DNA of 64,000 nucleotides from Benincasa hispida (taxonomy: Eukaryota > Streptophyta > Magnoliopsida > Cucurbitales > Cucurbitaceae), in contig NC_052360.1 in assembly GCF_009727055.1 (NCBI RefSeq), positions 64,330,874-64,394,873 on the forward strand, written 5' to 3'. Positions 10,762 through 21,826 of this stretch are shown one piece after another. Position 1 is the stretch's first letter. Every line of letters starts with the position of its first letter. The notes beneath the pieces were generated by a model. The model had not been told where the DNA came from. It did no database searches and saw only the letters and a list, made by a program, of their open reading frames with translations. The position numbers and the translations under genes are program-made.

Positions 10762-12164
10762 ATTTCTTTCTTTTGCCATATTTATTTTACATTTTTATTT
10801 CTATTTCTTTACATTGTTTAATTTTTGTATTTATATGTTAATTTAATTTTGTTTTTTAGGATTTCCAATATTTATATTTCCAAAATTTAAAATTCATTAG
10901 GTACATTTAAATATTTTAAATATTTTTAATTTTAAATTAAAATTGTTTTCAATATGCATGTATATATGTTATTATAAATTTTATTTTTTTTTATCTATAG
11001 TACATTCCAAACGAGTTGAAATTTTACAATATATGAATTTTATTTACTAAGACATTCATTTAGGTTCACTTTAATATTTTACAATTACGACATTTACAAA
11101 TAATATGATTGAGTTGAATTTAAATCGACATCATTTAAGACAAATGACTTGAATTTAAGTCAACATCATTTAAGACAATTGACTTGAGTGAAAAATAATA
11201 TTGCAAATCAATTTTTAGCAACATATGAGTGATAGAAACTATTCTATTATTGTTATTAATTTTGCATTGGAACTTATGTATATTTGATAATGTAAATGTT
11301 TTATAAGTATCATTTTATTTTTTAATACATGCTATATTTTTTTGTTTTACATAGTTAACTTACATTTAAACTATAAAATAAGAGAAAAAGTAAAGAAAAA
11401 TATAAGAAACAAGAAACAAAAAATGATTATCAAACAAGTTTCTATTTCTCGTTGTTCTTTTTCAACAAAACAATTTAAGATGGGTGAAGATATGATGGGT
11501 GAAGATATGCAGAGTTTGCTAGACAATTTGCATAGTATAATTGAGTTAGATATGAGTCGAATAATTTAAGACATTGCTAATATTTTTAGTCGAAATAATT
11601 TACAAATGACTCAAGTGAAAGATAACATTGTCAATCAAATTTGGGCAATATTTGAATGATATAGTTATGCATCGAGGCTTATTTGTATTAGGATGATATA
11701 CACTTTTCTTTCGATGTTTAATGTATGACATATCTTTGTTATTTTATATTATTAAAAAAATATTAAAATAAGAAACAATTATCAAACAAGTTTCTATTTC
11801 TGTTTCTTATCCGTTTCTTTTTTTCAAGAAACAAGAAACAGAAATAGTTACCAAAGATATTCTTATTTTTAGTTCTTAAAAATAGGAAACTAGAAATAAG
11901 AATGAGAACTTTATCAAACGAGCTTTTAGTTACCCGTGTTGGCTCTCGTTTGCCCTCATCGAAGAGAGCACTTGACCTTATTATTTTAGTTGGTTTAATG
12001 AAATTTCAGTTAAAAAAACGCATTTTCTTTTAGAGATATATGCTTATTTTTCTATTTTTCTATTATAATTTTCAACTGGAAGGACTTGAATTCTTAATTG
12101 TATTTTAAAAATAAAAACATGTTTTTAATATATATATTTTTTTATAGTTTTCAAAACCTAGCTT

Positions 12165-12166
<2 letters not shown>
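10762..12166. other. AT-rich intergenic DNA with degenerate repeats
   Basis: No supportable gene. ATCAAACAAGTTTCTATTTC occurs near 11429 and again near 11780, each next to AAGAAAC words. The 11750-11930 stretch ends ATCAAACGAGCTTTTAG, a style I associate with small non-autonomous transposons, but I cannot define its ends. TTGAATTTAAGTCAACATCA-like words repeat at 11110-11170. Confidence 0.4.
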
Positions 12167-12243
<77 letters not shown>

Positions 12244-12318
12244 TTATTTGTTCTCTCGATATATAATTGTTTTATTAATTTAAAAGAATCTTCAAGTATT
12301 TAATAAGAAAAACAAAAN
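12167..12318. other. Suspect assembly join: T40/A35 palindrome, duplicated 77-mer and an N
   Basis: 40 T (12167-12206) pass directly into 35 A. Then come 77 bases (12241-12317) identical to 16315-16391, and then the window's only N at 12318. At 16315 the same 77-mer is also preceded by an A run. Perfect identity in a region where other repeats are well diverged, placed against an ambiguous base, looks like an assembly or gap-closure artefact rather than a biological repeat. A very recent duplication is the alternative. Confidence 0.65.
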
Positions 12319-13063
12319 TTTAATATTAGTAAAAAGTGAATTAAAAAAAAAACCATGAAAGTTAAAATATCTTTTAAAGGTATATTTGTATTTTAGATTT
12401 ATGTATTTGGGCCGTGTATCTTCCATGTAATCTTTGAGCCTATTTATTTTCTTGGGTTGATTAGTAATATTTCAGATGTTGTTATATTTACTGGGATCAA
12501 GTTAAAAAATATTGTGGATTTTCAAATTATTGACAAAAATGGGGTATATGGGAAAACATTTTTTTTTTTAAAAAGGAGGGAATAGAAAGTATTGACAAAA
12601 ATAAGGTAGTTTTGGTATGAAAGAAAATTACGGAGTATACGATTAGCATTTAATCCAATCAGCACCATATCCGCTCAGTTGGTTGACCCGTCGAGGAGAG
12701 ACTCGTGGATCCGGTCCACGATTACAATAATTGTGAATCGGGTCCACGATTTTTTTTTTTTTTTTTTTTTTAAGAAAATAGATTGATTAATTAATTTTTT
12801 TTAATCGGAGATGTACAACAATATTAAGACCTTAGAACTGGGTCCACAAATTCCTTCATTATTAAACTTAATTATATATTTAATCTACAATTAAAACATA
12901 ATTATTTTGCATTCATATAAAAAAAAATGTCATGATACTGAAGAAGATTTACAATTAGTTCTTTAATTTGAAAATAGAAGTTTACATGGAATTTAAAAAC
13001 GACCCCTTGGCAATTACCACACATGGGGTTGTCTTCGTGTGCATCTAAATTAGCTTCATCCTA

Positions 13064-14204
13064 TTATCGTTGTCGTCTACGACGAACAAGTCTTCGATCA
13101 GTGTCAGCAACATTGAGTCGTCTTGTTTGTAAAATAATACTTTCTATGTTGACCAATGTTTGGTGACACGTTGAACCCAACTTTGGTAAGTTGTGTTGTA
13201 CTGAATATTGTTGTACATCTCCGATAAAATTATTTTGTACGATGAAAAAAATAAATATTAAACAATATTCATATCATATATTTAGAAAATGTTTGATTTT
13301 AAATCTCTTACCATGTAGTAATAGTAAGTGCCGTTAGGTGTGATAAATCGCCTCGTGATTGAATCGTACCAGGAAAAGTTGTCATCTGATACAGTTGGCC
13401 CATTTGTTATTCCTCCCTGTGCACAACGGTTATGTCGTCCATGCCAGTAGAATATATATTCCGCGTGAATTCGACGCCCGTTTGCATCAATAGATAAGAC
13501 GGTCAATAATTTCCTCTTATACTTTTCGTAGAGATGAGTTTCATAATGGTCTACAATATTTGAACCTTCTCTTGTAGGATCGAAGGACCGGAAAACTCGA
13601 CCAAAAATAGTCGTACCTGGAACATCAAATGAAAGAAAATACAGGATCAACTCTAACCAAATTTTGGATTTCGATACTCATAAAATTTGAATCAAGCTGT
13701 GAATGTCTTGTGTCAATTCTGAAAAAAAAAAAACATGAGTGTTCCCCTCCAAGTTTGGTGATTTCGAACATCCCATGAGTTTTACACCGACATACAATCC
13801 TTTCATTGTTTGCATCTGACATACCAAATATCTTGATTTGATTCCACTACAATAATCTCATAGTGTTCTGTCACACAATACATTTTTACAGCAAGCTGTA
13901 AATCTTCTTTAGTATTAAATAACATTTCTTTCTGTATTAAATTAGAATTATATACCCATATACTCCTTTCCTCCAAAGTTGACCCTCGTTCACATGTTGA
14001 ATAAGCAATTTCCCAATCTATTTGGGTGAACATATCCGACGGTACCAACTCAAGGTCATGTTCCTCACTCCTATCTTTTCCAAATAATTCATCAACTTGA
14101 AAATCAATATCATTGTCTTCATCATTTCTGGGTTCAAGAATAGCTAAATCTTCAGGACGCATCAATATATTTATTATGATTTTTTCAACGGTTATAGTTG
14201 ACAA
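13064..14204 (-). pseudogene. MULE transposase fused to plant mobile domain C-terminus, broken
   Basis: Order on the minus strand: acidic N-terminus; MuDR-type DNA-binding region (LQLAVKMYCVTEHYEIIVVE, then CKTHGMFEITKLGGEHSC); start of the catalytic region (VPGTTIFGRVFRSF, YEKYKRKLLTVLSIDANG); then an abrupt switch at GRRIHAEY to WHGRHNRCAQG and SWYDSITRRFITP, diagnostic of plant mobile domain (MAIN-like) proteins. A GT donor follows NGTYYYYM. A second exon ends at 13064 with an Arg-rich tail (RRLNVADTDRRLVRRRRQR). Frames change near 13815 and 13640. Most of the DDE core is missing, so it cannot transpose DNA. MULEs that carry PMD genes are known; here a deletion has joined the two reading frames. 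Confidence 0.8.
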
Positions 14205-14620
14205 GAAAATATGTTAATATGTCAATCCAACAAATAGCCCAACAAAATCAGCCCAACAAAATTCAATTTCTAAGTTAACATATAAGATTTAAATATTAAA
14301 ATTTATATCAACATAAATCTAAGATCCATAAACTATACATTTAAATCAGCTCAAATAAAATCAAAATAGTATATCCATGAATCATACATTTAATTCAACC
14401 CAAATGCTAAAATGATATATATATGAAGCAATATTCATTTTTATAAACAAATACATATATTTTTTTAAATCAACCCAATAAATAGGCCAATTTAATCATC
14501 CAAAAAAATAGCCCAACAAAATCAGTCCAACAAAATCTAATTTCTAAGTTAAAAAAGATTATACATTTAAATCATGGATCCATAAACTATACATTTAATT
14601 CAGCCCAAATGCAAACAAAA

Positions 14621-14621
<1 letters not shown>

Positions 14622-14662
<41 letters not shown>
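14622..14662. repeat. (AT)n microsatellite
   Basis: About 40 bases of pure AT repeat, between two copies of a diverged word (CATAAACTATACATTTAAT near 14581 and a similar one near 14690). Confidence 0.95.
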
Positions 14663-14665
<3 letters not shown>

Positions 14666-15139
14666 GATTATACATTTAATCAATGATCCATAAACTATAA
14701 ATTTTTCAAACTTGATCCTCATTTTTATAAACAAATAGATATAAGGGAAAAAATTAAAGAAAAAACTTTACCTAAGGTGGACAATGATAAAGATTGTAGA
14801 CAACGGGTGGTAGATCGGCTCACGGCCGGATGGAGGAAGAAAAGAGGCTACCACAGTAATGGGGAGGAAGAAAAGAGGCTACAACAACAAGAGAAAACGC
14901 TTTGGATAGAGGAAGAAGAAGGTGCTACGGCGTTTAAGGGACCACTACTTAGGGTAATCGTATACCGGGTACACAATTAACTCAGTTAACGCTACATGAC
15001 TGCCACATTGGCAGTTTGTGCATACCAGATCACAAACACTCGTGTACCGGGTACACGATTTAGTTCTAATCGTGTATCGGGTATACGATTAAAAAACCTA
15101 TTTTTGTCAATATTATCCGCCCAACCTATTTTTGTTAAT

Positions 15140-15630
15140 AATGATTAAAATAACATTATTTAAAAAAAAAAAATCTATTTACTTTCACTAGACTAATATG
15201 GTATCAAAGCATTATTTGAGCAAAACGTACTCATAAAATAAAAAATCAAATAGTTATCAAACGAGATACTAATTTATCAAACAAACAAAATAATCAAATC
15301 TCTTATTCATAAAATTTCCACATAAAAGTAGTTTATTAAATACATATCATATTATATCAGCAACTATCACTAGCAATTTAAACATAATTCAGCCGTTTAA
15401 AATACATATATTCATATAAAAACTCATTACAAAGAGACACATATCTCACACCATTAAATCCAAATCCAACGACCAAAGCAATACGACCGACAAATCTAAA
15501 TCACACGAAGCATATGAACTTACATGCAATAGTTGACCCTTGCGAAGCATCCAATTGTAACAGTCCCATTGAATATTTTTCTCCAGAAAACCTCAAAGTA
15601 GAGTTCTTTTTTTGTAATAGTTCTTTTAAA
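15140..15630. other. Spacer between MULE right end and FPF1-like gene
   Basis: AT-rich, no gene. It includes the end of the FPF1-like transcript region. Contains AGCATTATTTGAGC and ATCAAACGAGAT words common in plant repeats. I see no element boundary. Confidence 0.4.
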
Positions 15631-15636
15631 TTTATT
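15631..15636 (-). terminator. Candidate polyadenylation signal of the FPF1-like gene
   Basis: AATAAA on the minus strand, 34 bases beyond the stop codon, within AATAAAATAAATTT. Plant polyadenylation signals are loose, so the true cleavage site may be further left. Confidence 0.4.
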
Positions 15637-15669
15637 TTATTATTGTTATTTTTTAAAATTTTAAATGAG

Positions 15670-16008
15670 TTAGGTGTCTCTAACTTCAAAATGGGCTCGA
15701 TTTTTGACGACGATATCGTACATATGCATGGATTTGAATTTCCCAAAGTCTTTTGGGAGAGAAATAAGATGGACCGTTGATCTCTTGTGGAATTGCAACA
15801 TATTTGGATCATCATAATAACGTTCCCAACCCAACGTCATCAGTTTCTGTTCCAACGCTGCGTATGACGTCATCACCTCCGCCGTCGGACTGAACACCAG
15901 CGCTTTCCGCTGGAGTTTCGACCGGTGACCGCCGTCCGTCGCCTTATCGCATCCGGCGTTATCCACTAGCCGAACGACGCCGTTTTTGAACACCCAAACG
16001 CCAGACAT
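15670..16008 (-). CDS. FPF1: Flowering-promoting factor 1-like protein (complete, 112 aa)
   Basis: Single-exon gene for a small protein matching the FPF1 family from end to end. It starts [20 protein letters not shown] variable, charged segment at about residues 19-33 is followed by the conserved [53 protein letters not shown] and a FEVRD end. About 110 residues and no intron are normal for the family. FPF1 family members promote flowering and gibberellin-linked growth in Arabidopsis and affect root development in rice (RAA1). They have no known catalytic domain. The start is the only Met before the conserved block, and a TATA-like box lies 70-95 bases upstream. Which paralogue this is (FPF1 or an FLP) cannot be told. 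No damage is visible. Confidence 0.95.
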   Translation of the reverse strand: MSGVWVFKNGVVRLVDNAGCDKATDGGHRSKLQRKALVFSPTAEVMTSYAALEQKLMTLGWERYYDDPNMLQFHKRSTVHLISLPKDFGKFKSMHMYDIVVKNRAHFEVRDT

Positions 16009-16076
16009 ATTATATGGAGAGTTATAAACTAAAGATTTCGAGAGAAAATTAATGTTAATTGGGGTTTTTGGAGGTA

Positions 16077-16104
16077 GGTTTATATGTGTGTGCGTATATA
16101 TATA
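16077..16104 (-). promoter_or_regulatory. Core promoter of the FPF1-like gene
   Basis: On the minus strand TATATATATA (16095-16104) and TATAAACC (16077-16084) lie 87-96 and 69-76 bases upstream of the ATG. Either would give a 5' leader of about 40-60 bases, normal for a short plant gene. A run of CT/CA-rich sequence follows toward the ATG. Confidence 0.5.
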
Positions 16105-16273
16105 GTGGCTGGAATAATTAGTGTGTAATTGAAATTTATTTTTTATTAACTTACGTTTATTCCTTTTAGTAAATTATTTGCAAGATGTTAATTAAAATAT
16201 ATTCTCTCAATTTTTAATAAAACTAAAGAATAATAGAGAATATGTGTTGGGATGGAAATAGAAGTGTTTCTAG

Positions 16274-16391
16274 AAACTTTATTTGTTCTCTTCATCAAAA
16301 AAAAAAAAAAAAAAACTTTATTTGTTCTCTCGATATATAATTGTTTTATTAATTTAAAAGAATCTTCAAGTATTTAATAAGAAAAACAAAA
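16274..16391. repeat. Short duplication around a poly-A tract; second copy of the 77-mer
   Basis: ACTTTATTTGTTCTCT occurs at ~16276 and again at 16315, separated by ~20 A bases. The segment 16315-16391 is base-for-base identical to 12241-12317, including its A-rich left flank. Confidence 0.8.
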
Positions 16392-17025
16392 TAAAGGATC
16401 TTCAATAGTAAGAATAATTGCTCACTAATCTGAAATAGTTTGCTTTACAGTTTATACAAATATGATTAATTTAATTGATACATGGAAAAAATGATATAAT
16501 CTCACTCTCGCTTTAGGGCAGCGTCTTTTTAATTTTATTGTTAGAATAAAGAATTCAAGTGTTGGACTTTTCTCTCTAATTTATTTCGTAAAAATCCGAT
16601 CGAGTAGAGTTAATAGTTGGCTCTAAGGTCTCTATTGCGGTCGGCATACTTATAAAAGTACAAAGAAATACTTTCATAAATGTGGTGCTAAGTCCAACAT
16701 CCTTCGATGCTCTAAGTCAATATTAGATCAAAGTAGCGTAGAACTCGTAATATTAATTGTGCACCTTTGATGAGGATTGAGTCTCTATGCTATTTATATA
16801 TTTTTGTCATCTGACAAATGTATCAAGGCTCGATGTTGAGTCGATTAGAATTACAAAAGGTTCTTAACTCATTCGAACTACTAATGGTCGACTTGAGATC
16901 CTTCTTAATGTTTAAGGTAATCGGTTAGGCTCCTCGACTAGATATTGAAAAGTTCCTTGGACTTTCTTACTATTTTAGGCAACTTGTGCCCATTGGGCCT
17001 TCGGCTGTTGAGCCATGGGCAAAGC

Positions 17026-17055
17026 TGTTAGGACCATCTACAATAGGTCCTAACA
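17026..17055. repeat. Perfect 10-bp inverted repeat, 10-base loop
   Basis: TGTTAGGACC, ten bases, then GGTCCTAACA. The arms are exactly complementary. TGTTAGGACC has the form of an LTR start, so this may be the edge of a decayed LTR rather than a regulatory hairpin. Confidence 0.7.
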
Positions 17056-18343
17056 ACATGTATGTATGTAACAAAATCGACTAGTAAAGAATACAAAAAA
17101 TGTAAAAGAACAAATAACCGACACATAAATTTACGTGATTCACTAAAAATTTATTAATTATGTCCATTGGGCAGAGAGAATAATTTTATTAGAGAGAATG
17201 TTACAGAGTACAGATATGACACCTCTAGGTTTAGAGAGTTTATATAGTGCACTCCTTTAAACCTTAGAGTCATAATCGTAGACTCCTGTAGTAAGTTGTT
17301 CGAAGCGCTAGATAATAAATTCAAAGTATTCCAACAATATAAATATGGGGTGATCAGAGAAATGTCTAATTTTTAAAGGTATTCTCGGAAAAATGTCTAA
17401 ACCCAATTTCTATCCAAAAAAAAAAAAGTCGAAATGTATAATATTTAATTAAGCTACACATTAATTAATAAAAAATACGAACAAATATGCCCTTATATGC
17501 TGACCATAAAAAAAAAATTACACTCTCTTTGAATAAACAATCTCATCCAAAAATTCAAACCTCCGATAAATAAAATACAATGTAGTCCTTATATTTTCAA
17601 AGTTTGTAACAATTTAATCTCTATAATTTAACTTACAAAGAAACTTTATCCTTAGTCAATTTATGATCAACCTGTCCAAGATCAATTTATGATTAATCTA
17701 CATATGTAAATTTATGAACTAAATTATTATAAATTTGGAAGTACTGAGGATTGCATAGTTACAAACTAATTTCATGAACTAAATTATTACTTCTATATAT
17801 ATAAATATTGAGTGACCAAAATTGGTTTTGACAAAAAAAAAAAAAAGTTGAATGGTAAATTAATACATCATGCAAATTTTAGGGCATGAAATTTTTTTTT
17901 TAATAATTTTTATTTGTATAAAAAAAAGGCAAGACATATAAAATACACAACAAAACATTAATATAAAAAATGATCAAAGGAGGAAGTTTCAACTAATTTT
18001 ACAACAATATCACAAACATAGATATCTCTTTCTATGTAATATATATATATATATAGTTTCAATTGTATTTTTTTCACAACCAAACATTAATATAAAAAAA
18101 GGTTTCTTAAAATAGACATAATTTCATTTTCAAAGCTTTGGCATCTATATTTTTAACATTACTATGTTACCCTCTACCTAAATATGAACTTATTCTCCAT
18201 TATTGCTTTTAATTAAAAAAAAAAAACTAATATTTCAATTGGGTGAGATTGCGTTTATATGTTTTTTAAAGAAGGAATTAATGAAACATAAATATATGAG
18301 AATAATGCATAATTTTAGTGGTAGGGTTTGGTGCCTAACTTTG

Positions 18344-18344
<1 letters not shown>

Positions 18345-18378
<34 letters not shown>

Positions 18379-18434
18379 GTTTAAAAAAAAAAAAAAAAAG
18401 AAGGGGAAGGGGATTTTTTTTTTTTTTTTTTTTT
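18345..18434. repeat. Cluster of homopolymers (T33, A17, T21)
   Basis: T run 18345-18377, A run 18383-18399, G-rich GAAGGGGAAGGGGA, then T run 18414-18434. Simple sequence; the Phe/Lys-rich frames across it are not genes. Length is likely unreliable in the assembly. Confidence 0.9.
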
Positions 18435-19068
18435 GGGATATATAAGAAATGAAAAAGGAATGGAGAAGGGCATTTTCATTTTGATTTTTTCTTTCTAAAT
18501 AAGAATAAAGTACTAAGAAATGCAATGAAGGATATATTCCTTTGATTGGACAAAATTAGGAAAGAATTTACATACCTTAAAATTTTTCAAGATTGATTGA
18601 AAAAGGAAAATACAACAATTAATCATCAAAATTTTGATTATATTCAATGAATACTTGAAATAATTTTCATGTGACACATATATAGTCTTTATATATTATG
18701 CTCATCTTCATGCATGAATAACTTCTTCTTGACTATAATTATGCCAATATTTTCAAACTTTCAATTGTGATGAACCAAATTCATTGTTAGATTTGAAGGA
18801 ATTATTATGGATTCCATTTGGATAAATAAAGTGATTACAACCGAATTTAATGATTGATTAACAAACAAAGTACATAAATATATGTTGGATTGCATATGAT
18901 TTTATTATATTACGAGATTACCCTTTAAATTAAATAAAAATTTATCATCCTTAATTATTTATATTCATCATTCATGGTCTTCTTCAGAATTAATTAAAGG
19001 GCTATATAGAGAAAAGTTTATTTAAATGTCATGAATATCATAAAATTATTAAATATAAGTCATAATGA

Positions 19069-19140
19069 GCATAGTTCAATAAACATCAAATATATACAAT
19101 AACATCGAAATCAGATGTTCGATCTCTCTATCCCACATAT
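19069..19140 (+). mobile_element. tRNA-like SINE head (degenerate)
   Basis: TAGTTCAATAAACATC resembles an A box, and GATGTTCGATCTC ~50 bases on resembles a B box. CCACATATTGTTAAAA follows. It cannot fold as a tRNA. Similar heads are at 19425 and 21302. Assignment is by pattern only. Confidence 0.35.
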
Positions 19141-19424
19141 TGTTAAAAAAAATTATTATTAAATTTAAAATATAAGATGTATAACTATGATATAAAAAAT
19201 AAAGTTATCGTCCTTATTAAATTTTAATTTTTGTCTTTGAAATTTTACTATTTTTTAGGGACCCTTTTAAATATAAAAAATATTTAAAAATAGTCACATT
19301 TTATAGCAAAAAGTTTTAAAAGTACACAACACTTTTGGAACTTTTGGCTATAAAGTGTAAATAATTTTGGGATTTTTTTATTTATAAAAATTTTCCTATT
19401 TTTTACTCATAAATTTTAAAAATA

Positions 19425-19500
19425 CTGTTAGATCGAATATAACTTAATTTACATATGAGTGTATCAATAATTACGAGATCTGTAATTCAAATCCCTCTAC
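19425..19500 (+). mobile_element. tRNA-like SINE head (degenerate)
   Basis: ATATAACTTAATTTACATA, then GTAATTCAAATCCCTC, with spacing similar to the other two tRNA-like heads. The B-box-like end is the best-conserved part. No tRNA fold. Confidence 0.3.
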
Positions 19501-20324
19501 TTCGATCCGTACGAAAAATAATTAAAACGGCACTTTAAGTTGAAAAAGAGAAAAGATTCATTCTTTATTTTGTTTATGTATTTCCTATTTAATCCATGAT
19601 AGTGATTTCATTTCTAAGTACAATAATATGATGTGACACTATTTTTTTAAAGTAACTTTTATCATATTCTAATTATGGCTTTCTTGGAAATCCTTATTAA
19701 AATATCACATTTAATGGAAATTCTATGGTCCCATTCCCTTATTCCACATATTGTAAAAAAGAAACTATTTAATTAATTATTGGAAATACCCTTTATACTT
19801 ATTTAAAATTCAATGAACTCTCAAACTTTAAAAAAAAAAATTAAAAATATCCTTATAGTTAGTTTTTGATTGACACAATATATTGCTAGAAAAACAAAGT
19901 TTTTTTTGTCAATTATAAAAAATATCCTGACACTTTTTTAAATTCAATTAACTCAAACTTTTAAAAAAGTTTAAAAATATTTTTATCGTTAGTTTTTTAT
20001 GGACACAGTTAGTTATTTGGTTAAATTTTTTTTGAAATTTTCAAAAGTTTTATTCATTAAACTTAAAAAAAAAAAATCGTTACAATATAACAATATCGTT
20101 AGTATATGAACAAATGTTGGTACTGTTCTCGTTAAGTTGCATTCATATTTAGTACCCCTCAACCTTAAAAAAAGTCAAAAAAATGTATTTACCGTTAAAA
20201 CAGTTTTCCTCCATATAATAACAATAATGAAAATTTTTAACTTTTTGAAAAAATTACCATTTAGTTCTTGAGTTTTTAGAAACAAATCCTTAAAGTTTCA
20301 ATTTGGTCAACTGAGGACTTGTTT

Positions 20325-20905
20325 GGTAGAGAATTCAGATTCAGATTTATGTTTTTAAATTCACAGAGTTTAGCAAATATGTGTTTGGCAGACCATCTAG
20401 ACTCTGTTTCTAAAAACTATTTTTGGATTTTGTGATCCAAACGATGCAAATTCTGAAAATGACATTTTTTTTTATGTTTTTATTAAATCCAAATTTTGAA
20501 TTTTAAAATTTTAACATGCAGAATTATATTAAATAAAGATAATAACATGTAGAAAAACAATATATCATGTTATAAACTTAATTCAGTTTAAAAAATATGA
20601 TATTTATTATGTACTATATTATAAATTACATAATATTACAAAATAATAATTACATAAATGTCTTTAACATAAAGTATATTCATAAATTAATTAATAGTGG
20701 TTTATTGTCAACTAAATATTAGTAGGTAACTGCAACTAGTTTTATGATTTATAAATATATAGAAACACATTTTAAACAATTGTTTAAATTAAAATCAAAT
20801 TTTTGAATCTATTACTAAACGTACATTTGAAAACATGATATACAACTACGTTTTCATTGAATTCTTTGTTTTAATTTTTTGTTTTTAAATTCTATTCCAA
20901 ACGGA
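20325..20905. mobile_element. MITE-like element with imperfect terminal inverted repeats
   Basis: The left end reads GACTTGTTTGGTAGAGAATT. The right end, reversed, reads AATCCGTTTGGAATAGAATT. The ~580 bases between are AT-rich and non-coding. GTTTGG-type inverted termini are common in plant hAT-like MITEs. No target duplication was identified. Confidence 0.4.
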
Positions 20906-21301
20906 TTCTTAGCTTCGTAATTTTGATGAACTAGTTCAAAAGGATTCAATTATATATTTTTATTATAATTTTAAATACTGAAAATGAAATTTAATAAAAA
21001 TAATAATAAAACATAGTATCTCACTCCTCTCTCCTCCCTCTGATTTTTCTCTCCCCTTCCTCTCCTTGGATCTCTCTCCCTAATTTTATTTTTCTATCTT
21101 GGTATGAATAGAAAACCCAAGAAAGAACTCAGCAAGAATAGGAGTTTGCCTTTATTAAAATAAAAAACTAATTATTTCCATGAAAAAACCCACAACTGAA
21201 CCCAAAATTCTTCTTCTAATTCCATCAACTAACTCACCCTAAAAACAGAATGAATTAAATGGAGCCAACAAAGACCGAGAGGGAAGAACAAAACATTGCC
21301 A

Positions 21302-21380
21302 ATAAGAGCGTAGCTCAATTAGCATAGTGTTCGTACTATTAACCTTGAGGTCTGAGATTCGATTCCTCCACCACACTTTC
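21302..21380 (+). mobile_element. tRNA-derived SINE head
   Basis: AGAGCGTAGCTCAATTAGCA carries a good A box, and GAGATTCGATTCCTCCACC a good B box, ~50 bases apart. The acceptor and T stems do not pair, so this is not a working tRNA. The Pol III promoter layout fits a tRNA-derived SINE. The body downstream is not recognisable. Confidence 0.5.
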
Positions 21381-21826
21381 ATTACAATACCTTTATAAAA
21401 AAAGAAGAACAAAGTGTTACCAAGACAAGATTAAACTCAAGTGATCATTTTCTAAATTTAAAATTCATTTTCATTATTTAAAATAACATAAATATATATA
21501 ATTAAACTAGAAAATAAGAGAGGGGCCCATTAAACCTATTCTTTAAAATTGAGAGAGTAAATTGGACAAATTTAGTTCTTAGGAACCAAACACTTTTATT
21601 TCCAAAAACGCTAAGACCAAAGAAGGTAGTTGTCTCAATTTTTTTTTTCCTTTTGAAATTCAACCAGACTTGTAAAATGAGAAAGTAATAGTTTTTATTC
21701 ATATACTAAAGATTTTTTTTAAAAGAAAAATTAAGAGTTCAGGAGAATTTGTTTGACGAGATTTTCGGGGAAATTCAAATCTTTGAATTTGAATGTATTT
21801 TATATTGATTTAAGTATTGCATATTG

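Larger units (their letters stand above)
12529..15139 (-). mobile_element. Mutator-like (MULE) relic with PMD tail
   Basis: Both ends carry two copies of a ~16-base word facing inward: ATTGACAAAAAT at 12529 and 12591, and its complement ACCTATTTTTGTCAAT at 15096 and 15124. Inside the ends are further paired words: CGTGGATCCGGTCCACGATT on the left and CGTGTACCGGGTACACGATT on the right. Between them lies a minus-strand transposase/PMD pseudogene. I infer a MULE of ~2.6 kb. Exact termini and the 9-bp target duplication expected for this superfamily were not resolved. Confidence 0.6.
16392..21300. other. Non-coding AT-rich region downstream of the repeats
   Basis: No gene supported. 16550-17330 has a mixed composition with many short direct and inverted words (TCGACTAGATATT, AGGTCTCTATTGCGG) and looks like a decayed element, possibly an LTR, without a target duplication that I can find. 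17560-17800 and 19200-20100 contain wording typical of dispersed plant repeats, for example GTTTGTAACAATTTAATCTC. Items that can be bounded are listed separately. Confidence 0.4.

Noticed and set aside
10489..10779. 96-codon minus frame
   Set aside because: Runs through CACTA subterminal repeats and the terminal inverted repeat; its N-terminus is the translated terminus itself.
14777..14980. 67-codon plus frame rich in Glu/Arg
   Set aside because: AG-rich tract inside the MULE relic; no domain and antisense to the transposase direction.
16561..17055. Complete LTR from TGTTGGAC to GGTCCTAACA
   Set aside because: The ends have TG...CA form but the flanks (TCAAG and ACATG) do not match and no related copy is in the window.
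18203..18525. Phe/Lys-rich frames on both strands
   Set aside because: Created by homopolymer T and A runs.
21302..21380. Possible functional tRNA gene
   Set aside because: A- and B-box words are present but the acceptor and T stems do not pair; better explained as a SINE head.
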